From positions 1 through 42,421 of the forward strand of contig JADKHW010000016.1 in the NCBI GenBank assembly GCA_016721565.1: a DNA stretch of 42,421 nucleotides. The letters run 5' to 3'. Source of the stretch: a bacterium. GTDB lineage: Bacteria > Electryoneota > RPQS01. The translations under genes were made by a program, and so were the position numbers. The notes under the pieces are model-generated. The model ran no database searches and was not told the origin of the DNA. It saw only the letters and a program-made list of their open reading frames with translations. Every line of letters starts with the position of its first letter. The first letter of the stretch is position 1. Shown one piece after another: positions 1 to 9,015 of this stretch.

Positions 1-2
1 CA

Positions 3-62
3 ACGATTGTGCTGAGTGCATCGGAACAGCACACTTTGAATTTGCGATTGCTGCCCGAGTAG
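3..62 (+). CDS. 3' end of a gene cut by the window edge
   Basis: An open frame runs in from the left edge and ends at TAG 60-62. It encodes about 19 residues ending in NLRLLPE. A strong bidirectional terminator begins about 20 nt after the stop, which is what a genuine gene end would look like. The fragment is too short for any family call. It could also be a chance open frame. Confidence 0.3.
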   Translation, partial: TIVLSASEQHTLNLRLLPE

Positions 63-82
63 GGTTGTTCCATAATCAACAA

Positions 83-112
83 AAAAGCCCGTCTCGATTG
101 AGACGGGCTTTT
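83..112. terminator. bidirectional Rho-independent terminator
   Basis: A perfect 13-bp stem (AAAAGCCCGTCTC / GAGACGGGCTTTT) with a GATT loop has an A run on the left and a T run on the right. It can therefore stop transcripts from both sides. It lies between the gene ending at 62 (+) and the minus-strand gene ending at 132. Confidence 0.85.
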
Positions 113-131
113 CAATTCGTTGAATACAAAT

Positions 132-2579
132 CTATTTTACCGCAGTCACCTGAAAGTAAAACTGGTCGTACGGAATCTGATCATACGGAACAAACAAGAA
201 CGTGTCGGCAACATTGGTGAAATAGTTCTCCGGTGCGAACACATGTCCGGCTTGACCGGACATATAGACTTTGTACGCCGACGCCCCTTCGGAGCGATTC
301 CAACTCAAACTCACGCCCGTATCCGTTGGGGTCAGCGAAAGATTCTTAGGTGGCTCCGGTGCATCCGGGCGGCCTTCAATAAAGATGTCATCAACAGCTG
401 CTTCAACGAGTGACGGAGGAGCATTGTCTTCGGCGACAAATTGGACAAGCATTTCAGCGGTGGGTGCTACAAAGTCTTCAATCTTAAACAGTGCTTCCTG
501 CCAACCATTCGTGCTGACCGAGGTCTGAATTAAGTTAGTCCACGTAGCGCCAGCATTGTTCGAAATCTGTACACGGAAGAAATCTCCGCCTTTCTGCGGA
601 CCGCGGTCATTAGAATAGGCATACTTGAACTTAAGTTTTGCGTCTGCCAAATTATCCAGTCTGAAGAGTGGTGATCGCAATGTAGTTCGGCCCCCATCGA
701 CGTCATTTGCGGCCGCAAGCTCAGAGGTTGATCCACCGTTACCAGTTACAAAACAGAAACTGCCGTAGGCTGTTGCATCTTCAGAAACTTGAACCGTTGC
801 TCCATTCTCGTTTGAGCCAACTGGAACCGCACGAGACCAAACACCGGCGGTTGCATTGTCACCTTCCACTCCAATAATGAATCCACGATCTATTTCTGCA
901 TCATCGGCAATGCCGCGCTCTAAATCGACACCAACTGAGAATTCTCTCTGCTTGGTGGTTGCAACTGAGTCAGGAGCCGTAAAATCCTTATAGCCGAATC
1001 GTGCGACATACAAAGCAAATTTCTTTTCAGCAGGAATCTGCGTGAACCTGAATTGCCCGTCTGCATTCGAGACTGCGGTATAGCTTCCACTGTGTCCTAC
1101 GAGGAAAATGCGTGCTCCGGCCACTCGTTCGCCACCATAGCGCACAGTACCGTTGACCACTCCAGTTTCACTGGACGATGCTGCCATTTCGACTGCCGCA
1201 TTAATGTTCAATAAGCCGTAGCCAAAGTCGTTGTCTTCACCCACGACACCCATGTCTGTTGCAGACAGTTGAAGTGTAATCTTCAGCGCAGACGGAGTAA
1301 TATCCGGATTGACCTGTCTCATCAACGCCATTGTGCCCGCTACGTATCCTGCTGCAACTAAGGAACTGCGCGCAGATAAAAATCCCGATTCGCCTGCGGA
1401 ACGGGCTTCACCTATGGCAGTGAGTTCGGGCTTGATGGACTTGCGATCGCAGGGTGAGGGGCCGCGACTGCTCGACGCTTGCACAGTTTTTCCGTCAGAG
1501 GCAATAGCGCCGACTGCAAAAAACGTTTGCTCGGTATTCGACATCGCCGCAGGCAACGCAACAGATCCTCTGCCCAAAGTGCCATGCTCACCAGCGGCCC
1601 AGACGAGTGCAGTACCCATCTCTTCAACATTCTTGAACACATTCCAAACGTACTGCGGCGCACCGGACGCACATGAATCACCGAGTTCCCAACCTTGCAC
1701 GATCACGTCAGGGACATTCACAAAATCGCCGTTCTGACTCCCCTGCATCACCCGGATTACGTCAGACAACTTAGGTTCACCACCGCAAACAAGCGGCAGT
1801 AATCTCCAATTCGCATCCGGCGCAACGCCGATGGTGTCACCTTTTTGCTTATCGCAACCCACGGCCGCACCAAGCATTATCGGAGTCGCATCACCGCAAA
1901 ACGACGACACCAACAAACCTTCAGCGCCTTTCATACGATCCGCAAAGGCCGGATGGCTTGATTGGAAAGGAGTGCCAACAACAGCAACAATACTCCCTGC
2001 ACCCGTCACACCAGCCGACCAAATGTCGCGCACATGCATTGCTTGTAGGGAAGGCTCAGAGGACAACAATTTCACATCAGATGGCGAAGTCGAAGGAACT
2101 TCAATAATTCTGACCGATTCGTCAAGCCCGACCTCCTCGACCGCTTCAAAATTTGCGATCAATTCGGCGCCGGCACGTGACACGTTCGCCCTAATTAGAT
2201 TTGAAATCCAAAAATACTCGATTCCTTCCACCATCCCGTTGCGTTCAAGAATCTCAAAGGATGCTTTCGTCTCAGTTTGCGAACTCGTGGAAATTGCTTG
2301 CAGTGACTCAACAACCGTCGCATGTTTTTCGGAGGCAGAACTTCCGATATTGGCTTGGAGACGCAGTCGCAGCGTCGCAAGATCGGCCTGGCGGCTTAAA
2401 GAAATCAAAGTCGGCAACTTGGCCTGATCACCAGCAGCACCGTATGCAGCCTCAAGCCCTTTGGTCAGTGCGCCTGCCATCGCGGCGGAGCAGGTCCACG
2501 CGAGAGAAGCGACCACCAAAGTCCAGACTAAGCCCCGCAAACTCATATTATTGTAACGCATTTTGGGTAATTGATTCAC
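132..2579 (-). CDS. secreted subtilase-fold protein lacking the catalytic residues (S8 pseudopeptidase)
   Basis: About 815 aa. A signal peptide (to about residue 36) is followed by an S8-type propeptide (about 55-165), a subtilisin-like domain (about 185-465), a carboxypeptidase-regulatory-like beta-sandwich (about 474-560), a jelly-roll/MAM-like domain (about 570-735) and an FN3 domain (about 738-815). The S8 fold is recognisable from AGSIVAVVGTPF, GVAPDA, LVWAAG and VAAGYVAGTMALM. The active-site positions are changed: Asp is Gly (about 202), the HGTH block has no His, the oxyanion Asn is Glu (about 331), and the Ser of GTSMAAP is Leu (about 407). It is therefore probably a binding or structural protein at the cell surface rather than a protease. 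There is no T9SS NPFNP motif at the C-terminus. The first codon is GTG; ATG at 2561 is an equally good start. No clear Shine-Dalgarno sequence is seen. Confidence 0.85.
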   Translation of the reverse strand: MNQLPKMRYNNMSLRGLVWTLVVASLAWTCSAAMAGALTKGLEAAYGAAGDQAKLPTLISLSRQADLATLRLRLQANIGSSASEKHATVVESLQAISTSSQTETKASFEILERNGMVEGIEYFWISNLIRANVSRAGAELIANFEAVEEVGLDESVRIIEVPSTSPSDVKLLSSEPSLQAMHVRDIWSAGVTGAGSIVAVVGTPFQSSHPAFADRMKGAEGLLVSSFCGDATPIMLGAAVGCDKQKGDTIGVAPDANWRLLPLVCGGEPKLSDVIRVMQGSQNGDFVNVPDVIVQGWELGDSCASGAPQYVWNVFKNVEEMGTALVWAAGEHGTLGRGSVALPAAMSNTEQTFFAVGAIASDGKTVQASSSRGPSPCDRKSIKPELTAIGEARSAGESGFLSARSSLVAAGYVAGTMALMRQVNPDITPSALKITLQLSATDMGVVGEDNDFGYGLLNINAAVEMAASSSETGVVNGTVRYGGERVAGARIFLVGHSGSYTAVSNADGQFRFTQIPAEKKFALYVARFGYKDFTAPDSVATTKQREFSVGVDLERGIADDAEIDRGFIIGVEGDNATAGVWSRAVPVGSNENGATVQVSEDATAYGSFCFVTGNGGSTSELAAANDVDGGRTTLRSPLFRLDNLADAKLKFKYAYSNDRGPQKGGDFFRVQISNNAGATWTNLIQTSVSTNGWQEALFKIEDFVAPTAEMLVQFVAEDNAPPSLVEAAVDDIFIEGRPDAPEPPKNLSLTPTDTGVSLSWNRSEGASAYKVYMSGQAGHVFAPENYFTNVADTFLFVPYDQIPYDQFYFQVTAVK

Positions 2580-2602
2580 AAGATTGTAGCTTCATAATAT
2601 AC

Positions 2603-2631
2603 AAAAACCTGCGGCCTCTCGCAACCGCAGG
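2603..2631 (-). terminator. Rho-independent terminator after the histidine kinase gene
   Basis: Read on the minus strand, CCTGCGG, a 10-nt loop and CCGCAGG are followed by TTTTTG. It lies 30 nt downstream of the stop of the histidine kinase gene and separates that gene from the pseudopeptidase gene. Confidence 0.75.
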
Positions 2632-2661
2632 TCTGTAACTTTATGAATTGCCCTAATATGT

Positions 2662-4356
2662 TCAAACGTGCGCGGATTCTTCCTTATAGGCAGGGAACGC
2701 CAACTTAATCGTCGTTCCTTTGCCGATAGTCGAATCAAGTGTTAGTTCAGCGCCGTGAATATCAGCGATATTCCGTACAATCGGCAGGCCTAATCCTGTG
2801 CCTCGCTCACCCTTTGTCGAAAAATACGGTTCAAAGATGTTGGTCAGTTGCTCTGTTGGTATTCCAACACCGGTGTCAGATACGGAGACAATGATCCGCT
2901 CGCCGGCCCTATGAGCCGACAAGGTTAGCATGCCGCGTTCAATGCCCTCCATCGCGTGCACCGAATTGATGATCATGTTGATGAATGCCGATTCTAATCC
3001 GTGCGGATCTCCGTAGATCTCAAGCTTTTCATCAAACTCAAGATTCAATCTAAATCTCGAATTGCTGTCACTGCGGGAGAATCCGCGCAAACTGCCGGTT
3101 GAGGTCTCCAACAACTCTACAACGGAAGTAAGCAGAGACTTCATATCAACAATCGTGAAGTCCGGTTCAGTCGGCTTGGTCAGATGTCGTAGGTTGCTGG
3201 CGATCTTCTCAATTCGCTCAGTCAAAGCCGAAATTGTCGTCAAGTCTTTGCGAATCGGCTCGCTTAGGCTCACTCCCTCGCGCTCCAACCGCATGGCAAG
3301 CAGCTCAACTCGTCCCTTAACAGGTTGCAAGCTGTTGTTGATTTCGTGTGCGATGCCGCCGGCCAACTGATTCACGGTCGATTTCTTTTCAGATTCAACA
3401 AGCTGCAGTTCAAGCTTCTTCTGCATCGTCACGTCTTCCAAAATCAAACCCGCGCGCTCGCGCCCATCATGCGTACGTGTGAGTTTGAAGAAGGAATATG
3501 CAACAGTTCGCTCATCGATCATCAAAGCTTGCCGAGCCATGTCCCCCGTCAGTTTGAATTGCTCATGCGCTTTTGTCAGCGTCTCAATCGCAATCTTGCA
3601 GCAAGTAGAGTTAGACAAGTCAGAGCCGATGCGCACGCCACCGCCCAACACGGTTACGGCCTGCGGGTTTGCATAGTCCACACAGCCATCCTTATCCAAA
3701 ATGATTACGCCATGCGGCTGGCTTTGCAGAATGGTCGAAAGATACTCTTGCAATTCTTTGTAACGGATCTTCGATTCCTTTTCCGCTTCATAGAGCCTTG
3801 CGTTTTCAAGTGCGACTGCCGCAAGGTGAACGAACGTTTCGAACAACATTAAACTCGTCTGGTCAAACACACCGGCGAGTTTGGTAGTGTCCACGTACGC
3901 TACGCCCAGCAATTTATTCTTCGATACGAGCGGCGCACCCATAATCGAGCGAACCTGCATTTTGGCAATGGACTGATGCTGTAGCAAGTCCGAACCGCCG
4001 ATCACATCGTTGATCAAAATCGGATGACGGTTATCGAGCACGCGACGAATGATCGTCTGCGATGCCGCAGCTTCTGCGTCTGCAATATCGCTGTCCATGT
4101 TACGCGCAACCGAAAAACGCCATTCGCCGTTCGACTCGATAAGCACAAGGAAACCGCGTTCCGCGCCGGTTAATTCGATGGCCGCACTCATCGCACGATC
4201 AAGAATAGCATCTGGCGTCATGTCACGATTGATGTCTTCAATCAATGCCGCGAGTTTCGATAGTCCTGACGCGATACCGCCGGTCGGATCAAGCTCTGAT
4301 CCGTGCATGTGCGACGGTGTGATGTCGTTTAGGTCATCAAAGAAATCCAGTGCCAC
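2662..4356 (-). CDS. GAF-PAS sensor histidine kinase
   Basis: 564 aa, with no signal peptide or membrane segment, so cytoplasmic. Domains in order: GAF (about 45-190), PAS (about 200-315), HisKA dimerisation with H box GGIAHEINNSLQPV (His about 337), and HATPase_c with N box (FINMIINSVHAM), G1 (DTGVGIP) and G2 (GTGLGLPIVRNI). All residues expected for ATP binding and autophosphorylation are present. No receiver domain is attached and no response regulator gene is near. It starts with GTG only 2 nt after the TAA of the Ser/Thr kinase gene, with AGGGG upstream acting as ribosome binding site, so the two genes are almost certainly translationally coupled. Together they reproduce the domain order of single-chain Ser/Thr-His kinases such as cyanobacterial HstK. 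Confidence 0.92.
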   Translation of the reverse strand: MALDFFDDLNDITPSHMHGSELDPTGGIASGLSKLAALIEDINRDMTPDAILDRAMSAAIELTGAERGFLVLIESNGEWRFSVARNMDSDIADAEAAASQTIIRRVLDNRHPILINDVIGGSDLLQHQSIAKMQVRSIMGAPLVSKNKLLGVAYVDTTKLAGVFDQTSLMLFETFVHLAAVALENARLYEAEKESKIRYKELQEYLSTILQSQPHGVIILDKDGCVDYANPQAVTVLGGGVRIGSDLSNSTCCKIAIETLTKAHEQFKLTGDMARQALMIDERTVAYSFFKLTRTHDGRERAGLILEDVTMQKKLELQLVESEKKSTVNQLAGGIAHEINNSLQPVKGRVELLAMRLEREGVSLSEPIRKDLTTISALTERIEKIASNLRHLTKPTEPDFTIVDMKSLLTSVVELLETSTGSLRGFSRSDSNSRFRLNLEFDEKLEIYGDPHGLESAFINMIINSVHAMEGIERGMLTLSAHRAGERIIVSVSDTGVGIPTEQLTNIFEPYFSTKGERGTGLGLPIVRNIADIHGAELTLDSTIGKGTTIKLAFPAYKEESAHV

Positions 4357-4358
4357 AG

Positions 4359-7300
4359 TTACCCCTGTTGTTGCAACGACTTGCGAAGCTCCATGGCCTC
4401 GTGTCTAAATTTGAGAATATGAGGTGCATGCAGAAACTGATTCTGCTGAGATTCAGGTAAACGCGCCGCGATTGCTTTGAGCACTGCGACGCCTCGTCCG
4501 TACTCGTCAAGCGCGCGTTTAGCTTGACCACCGCGCGCGAATTGGCGCCCCGTTGCCCAATGGAATTTCCACAGGAGGTCAGGATAGATTGACAGCTTGC
4601 GCAACGCCACTTGCCACTTAGCCGGATCGATTGGAATGCCAGCATAAAACGACTCCGTCAATTGCGTGCGTGCCGAAGTATATGGATCCCACTTGATATC
4701 GCCGACCTTTTGCGCTTGCAGTAACTCTTCCTTCACAGCTTCGAGTTTTCCGCTGTCCGCCGCAATTTGGCAACGCGTTAAATGCAGATGCAATAGCGCA
4801 AGCGGGTCGGCTTCGTCGGAGAGCAACTCGCGCGCACGTTCTGACGCCGCAAACGCACGATCAAATTCGCTTCGTCGTGCAAACAACGACGCGAGTCCTT
4901 CCCACGCCTGACCTTCGGCTTTACGCGTACCGATGGTCGATGCTATATCTTGAACATTGTTGAGAATCTCTTCTGATTTCTCAAGCTCTTCCATCGTGAG
5001 CATCAGCTTGCCCATGTAGATCAGCGGCTCAAGCTGTGATTCCTGATCGCCAATCTCCGATGCTTGCTTTACAGCTTCGTTCAGATATGCCAACGCGCGC
5101 GGATAATCTGCGCGCTGATAGGCCAATTCACCAAGATTACTTAAGATCTCAGCTTGCTCGCGCGGGCTTTCCATCCGTCGAAACAGCGATAGGGCCTTCA
5201 GGTAGAATTCTTCGGCTTCGCGTAAATTCCCGGTTTCAAGTGAGTCAATACCGAGATTGTTGTAGATTCCGGCCAACCTCTGAATGTCATCGAGTTCTTT
5301 AGAGATTTCAACGCAGCGTTCCCACAAGTTTCGCGCTCGCAAACGATCACCTGCTTGTGCGGCCAGCACACCGAGATTATTATACATGTTCGCGATGCCT
5401 TTGCGATCGGCAAGCGCTTCGTACACTTCAAGGCTACGCTGCCAGTAGGCCCGGGCCACATCAGTATCGCCGCGATAAAACGCTAAGGTCGCGACCGTAT
5501 TCAGCAGCAGCGCGAACCCGGCATCCGTTGAATCAGGCCGCATATGCACTAAGCCGCGCTCTGCAAAGTCACGCGCACGTTCGCCTTCCCCTTGCTTAAA
5601 CGCAATCCACGCAAGCGTACCATAAACTGAGCCTGCCGCCTGCAGTGTGTCGTCATCAAGTAGATCCAAACAGCGAGTGAGAATCTCTTCCGCCTCTTCG
5701 GCGAAACCAAGTTTCTCGCGCAAGCTCGCGTACCGCGACAGGTGAACAAGATTGGCTTTTGTCGCCTGAACTTGTCCTTGCTCGGTTACTTCTCCGAGCA
5801 GCGTTGCGGCGCGATTAATATCACCCTCGTTATAAGCAATCCGTGACAACGCCGTCGTGATCACAAATTTATGTGAATCCGGCGCGCTGTCAATCACAGT
5901 TTCTAATAACTTGCGCGCCCACGCGAGCTTGCCTTTGCGAATCGCTTCATCGAGTATTCGCTCGGTTTCCGCTACGCTTGTCCGAAACATTACCGACATC
6001 AAGTCATGGAACAGGAGTTCCTCTGCACGCACAAGTTCGTCAACGTCTTCGGCATTTGTCCAGAAACGGTACGTCGCCGCGTGTAGCGATCGCCGCTCGT
6101 AATCAACAAGCTTTGACGACAGAAAAGTGTATACCGCCTGATGTGTCAACTCAAGTCCATCGTCGGCCGTCGCCGCCCATCCGGTATCTGCTACACCGTT
6201 GAAAATCATGCGCGGTGATGTGCACGCATTCGGCCCGATCACGTTCTTGATCACATTAAAGGGTAGCGGCGACATGGAGCATGCCAAACAGCTCAGTACA
6301 GAACGCGCGCAATCGGATAGTTGCGCAATTTTTTGATTTATCGCCCGCTCTACATGACGATGAACCGGAAGTTTCCAACGGCCCGGCATGAGTTCCCAGC
6401 CCATGAGACCGATACGCAGATGATCCGAGGCAACCAACTCTTCCAACGCCGCTTCGAGCGCGGACGGATAGCCCAGTGTTTGCCCGAGCAGCCGCTTTCT
6501 GAAGTTCGGCGGAAATGTGTTGTCCGGGAATGTTGCCAACACAAAATTCTCAATCCCTTTGGAATCCAATGGTGAAAGCTGTAATAACTTCCACTCTCTG
6601 AGCCAATCGGGAATACCGTCATCAAAGCATCCTGCGATAATCCACCAGCACTTGTGACACGCCGCCGTCTCAGCGATCTCTTTGAGCTTCTCATTCGGTA
6701 GGATACTCGCGTCTGGTACGAGCATCACGTCGGGGCAATTCCCAACTGTTGGAAAATCCCTGATGTGTTGAACGACTCGCGAGGAGAAACCCGCAAGCGT
6801 CAATTCAACGGCGAACTCTTTCAACAACCGCGTTCTGCCTAATCCGGCTTCTGCCGCGATCAGAATATTTTCGGGCTGTCCACCTTCAAGCAGATTGAGC
6901 TTTTGCGCCGCAAGTTCGGCACGCGCGGCAACGTTCGTGACCATTCCCGAAGAGGAAATGTACGCGCGGCGCGTCTCGGCTGTCTCATAGTCATATGTAA
7001 AACCGTCGCGCTCGTTGAGCATCGCAATAACATGTCGTGCTGTGCGCGGACGCTCTTCCGGATTAATCTGCACCAGCGCGGCGATAACGTCAGCCAACCC
7101 GACGGGAAGGTCAGGCCGGAAACGCAAGGGATGCGGCGCTTCCTGCTTCGTCCGGCTCTGCGCTTTGGCAACTGCGTCAACACCCTCGAACGGCAGATGC
7201 CCGACGGCCAGCCTGTACATCAGCATGCCCAATGCATATAGATCAGACGCGATGCTCGATTGTCCGGTTTGGACAATCTCAGGCGCCATATAGTCTAAGG

Positions 7301-7874
7301 TTCCGCCGGCATCTTCATATATATCTTCATGCTGTCCTGCTAAACCGAAGTCCACAAGCTTAAGCGTTGTGAATTCACCTTGCAGGTTGAACCGACCCAG
7401 CACGTTGTCAGGTTTAATATCGCGATGCAAGAGTCCGCGGCTGTGCAGAAATGCTAAGGCGCGACAGAGGCTGACGAGCACAGTGCGTAAATGATCAGGT
7501 CGCCACTCTTTTGACAATTGATCGAGTGGTTTTCCGTCCACAAATTCACACGTGAAATAGTAGCCGCCTTGCTCTTTAGGCAGCGTTCCAAAATCGAATA
7601 CTTCCGGAATATGCGGATGAATAACACCGCGAATATTTCGGAATTCAGATCTAAAGTTTTCGACCGACGCCTCATCGTGCAAACCTTTGAGAGTCTTGAG
7701 CGCCATGATCTGATTGCCACGACGCGTGTCCACGACCAAATACACGACACCCATCCCACCGACGCCGATGGTCCGCAATATTTGGTATCTGGTATCTATG
7801 GACGATGAGTCTTGCATCTGCAACCGTTGGAATCGTAAACTCTTGTTCTTGGCATGTTGGTCGAGAGATGGCAA
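4359..7874 (-). CDS. Ser/Thr protein kinase with degenerate AAA-type ATPase region and TPR repeats
   Basis: 1171 aa, cytoplasmic. The N-terminal Hanks-type kinase (about 29-290) looks active: glycine loop GVGGMGVVY, Lys60, HRDIKPDN (150-157), DFG (175-177) and APE (197-199). An NTPase-like region follows, with AEAGLGRTRLL near 342-351. There the P-loop Lys is Arg, so ATP hydrolysis is doubtful. The C-terminal half (about 680-1130) is a TPR array with repeats such as NNLGVLAAQAGDRLRARNLWERC. The first codon is TTG at 7872-7874. An ATG at 7815-7817 would still leave about ten residues before the kinase domain, and neither start has a strong ribosome binding site. The gene is first in an operon with the histidine kinase. 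The architecture suggests a scaffolded signalling ATPase of the PknK/HstK type; the ligand is unknown. Confidence 0.9.
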   Translation of the reverse strand: MPSLDQHAKNKSLRFQRLQMQDSSSIDTRYQILRTIGVGGMGVVYLVVDTRRGNQIMALKTLKGLHDEASVENFRSEFRNIRGVIHPHIPEVFDFGTLPKEQGGYYFTCEFVDGKPLDQLSKEWRPDHLRTVLVSLCRALAFLHSRGLLHRDIKPDNVLGRFNLQGEFTTLKLVDFGLAGQHEDIYEDAGGTLDYMAPEIVQTGQSSIASDLYALGMLMYRLAVGHLPFEGVDAVAKAQSRTKQEAPHPLRFRPDLPVGLADVIAALVQINPEERPRTARHVIAMLNERDGFTYDYETAETRRAYISSSGMVTNVAARAELAAQKLNLLEGGQPENILIAAEAGLGRTRLLKEFAVELTLAGFSSRVVQHIRDFPTVGNCPDVMLVPDASILPNEKLKEIAETAACHKCWWIIAGCFDDGIPDWLREWKLLQLSPLDSKGIENFVLATFPDNTFPPNFRKRLLGQTLGYPSALEAALEELVASDHLRIGLMGWELMPGRWKLPVHRHVERAINQKIAQLSDCARSVLSCLACSMSPLPFNVIKNVIGPNACTSPRMIFNGVADTGWAATADDGLELTHQAVYTFLSSKLVDYERRSLHAATYRFWTNAEDVDELVRAEELLFHDLMSVMFRTSVAETERILDEAIRKGKLAWARKLLETVIDSAPDSHKFVITTALSRIAYNEGDINRAATLLGEVTEQGQVQATKANLVHLSRYASLREKLGFAEEAEEILTRCLDLLDDDTLQAAGSVYGTLAWIAFKQGEGERARDFAERGLVHMRPDSTDAGFALLLNTVATLAFYRGDTDVARAYWQRSLEVYEALADRKGIANMYNNLGVLAAQAGDRLRARNLWERCVEISKELDDIQRLAGIYNNLGIDSLETGNLREAEEFYLKALSLFRRMESPREQAEILSNLGELAYQRADYPRALAYLNEAVKQASEIGDQESQLEPLIYMGKLMLTMEELEKSEEILNNVQDIASTIGTRKAEGQAWEGLASLFARRSEFDRAFAASERARELLSDEADPLALLHLHLTRCQIAADSGKLEAVKEELLQAQKVGDIKWDPYTSARTQLTESFYAGIPIDPAKWQVALRKLSIYPDLLWKFHWATGRQFARGGQAKRALDEYGRGVAVLKAIAARLPESQQNQFLHAPHILKFRHEAMELRKSLQQQG

Positions 7875-7915
7875 CCGAATTGCCGTCTCTTTCTATATCC
7901 GCAAGCTATAAAGAC

Positions 7916-7940
7916 AAAAACCCGGCCAGAAGTGACCGGG
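7916..7940 (-). terminator. Rho-independent terminator
   Basis: On the minus strand the stem CCCGGTCA / TGGCCGGG, with a short loop, is followed by five T. It lies about 27 nt downstream of the decayed lipoprotein gene and upstream of the kinase operon. Confidence 0.75.
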
Positions 7941-7967
7941 TCTTGTCCATTGTGATTTGATGCAGTA

Positions 7968-8557
7968 TTAGCTACCAAGACGCTGCGTAATAATGTAGCG
8001 GCTAAAGTGATTGGTGGTAACCACGATGTAATGGCTGCCTTGACGGCTGAATTGAACTTCTTCGGGTGTTCCATCATCGTGAATATACAATGGAATGATG
8101 TCTTCAAAACTAACACCCTGCGGGAGAACCATCGCGTAAGTCCCAACGAATCTCAACGTTGGCATTAAATTGCGTAGGGTGAGGATAAAATCTGCAACCC
8201 AAGGCATCCAGATGGCGCAACAATTTCTACGGTCATATTATTCGGGCAGACGTTCTTCCCCAACTCAGTTTTACAAGTGATGTGATTGTTCAGGCTCAAG
8301 CTGTGCATTTTCTCGCGCAATACCGCGACACTTGAGAACTATCACAATCGTCAAGCACCGATTGGCTGATCGATATTACACGATACCCCATGCTTTCAAT
8401 AAGTCAATTACATTTTCAATCGGTGGGTACTGGAAGTTTTCGCTCGATGATTCGGGTGGCTGCGACGCAGTGGGTGCGTTGAATTCCGAACATCCGACTG
8501 CGAACACGACCAAACCCATACTAAAAGGGCGCTGATGGATTGGATGTTAGTTTTCAT
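7968..8557 (-). pseudogene. decayed lipoprotein gene (frameshifted relative of the gene at 9016-9669)
   Basis: The pieces of one protein are spread over three frames. It starts at ATG 8557 (MKTNIQSISALL), moves to another frame with a lipobox (GLVVFAVGCSEFNAPTAS), then to a stretch with NNMTVEIVAPSG, then PHPTQFNANVEIRWDL, and finally the C-terminal piece VLPQGVSFEDIIPLYIHDDG through TNHFSRYIITQRLGS. At least three frame changes and one stop (near 8385) separate the pieces. The ending HFSRYI matches the intact lipoprotein 0.5 kb away (VDHFSRYIVA), and both have the same upstream box. The C-terminal pattern is typical of ZU5-like surface domains. I read it as a pseudogene, but sequencing indels could produce the same picture. 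Confidence 0.65.
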
Positions 8558-8599
8558 AAGTTTCTCGATTCTTAACTGTAACAATTTTCTTCTTCGTGT

Positions 8600-8635
8600 T
8601 GATGTAGTGCAACGCATATGCCAACTATAGTAAGT
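8600..8635 (-). promoter_or_regulatory. conserved upstream box (copy 1), probable promoter
   Basis: The 27-nt core (8609-8635) matches 25 of 27 positions at 9716-9742. In each case it lies about 50 nt upstream of a lipoprotein start codon. On the minus strand it contains TACTATAGTTGG, in which TATAGT would serve as a -10 element. No good -35 box is seen. Because the neighbouring reading frame has decayed while this box has not, the match may mark shared regulation or recent duplication. Confidence 0.5.
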
Positions 8636-8649
8636 CAAGTGACAACCAT

Positions 8650-8794
8650 GAAAACAAGAGTTTGTGTTACTGACACTCTGTTGCGATGGTTTATATCCAC
8701 TTAGGCTTGGTTGTTTCACACGATTCAAAATATCCAGCCGACTTATCACAATTGTTCCACTAACCCGATTGAGCTATTCATCACCGAATGGACA
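8650..8794. other. intergenic stretch without a gene
   Basis: This AT-rich sequence upstream of the decayed lipoprotein gene shows no credible reading frame on either strand. With the hairpins at 8795-8831 and 8967-9000 it makes up the space between the two related lipoprotein genes. Confidence 0.5.
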
Positions 8795-8831
8795 TCCTCC
8801 CGCCTAACTTGCTCAAGGTTAAACGGGAGGA
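8795..8831. repeat. long imperfect hairpin
   Basis: TCCTCCCG (8795-8802) pairs with CGGGAGGA (8824-8831). Inside it, TAACTTG can pair with CAAGGTTA with one bulge, giving a nearly continuous stem of about 15 bp with a tiny loop. There is no T run next to it, so it is not a standard terminator. Its function is unknown. Confidence 0.55.
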
Positions 8832-8966
8832 CAAGGGTGCACATGCAGCGTGCGGAGAAAAAATCAAATTAGATCACACAAAACAGAAGGTACTTGCGGG
8901 TCAATCTTATCACGTCTTAGCTCCATTTAAGTTAAGTACAACAGGGACACCTAAATTCACTCTCCG

Positions 8967-9000
8967 CCGGGCGGCAAACCGCATGAAAGTTGCCGCCCGG
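8967..9000 (-). terminator. GC-rich hairpin after the lipoprotein gene
   Basis: The perfect 11-bp arms CCGGGCGGCAA (8967-8977) and TTGCCGCCCGG (8990-9000) lie 15 nt downstream of the stop at 9016. No T tract follows on the minus strand, so it may act as a transcript-stabilising or weak terminator hairpin. Confidence 0.55.
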
Positions 9001-9015
9001 GGAGACCACGGAGAA

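Noticed and set aside
1831..2427. Plus-strand frame of 198 codons opposite the pseudopeptidase
   Set aside because: Ser/Pro-rich shadow of the minus-strand gene with no signal or domain.
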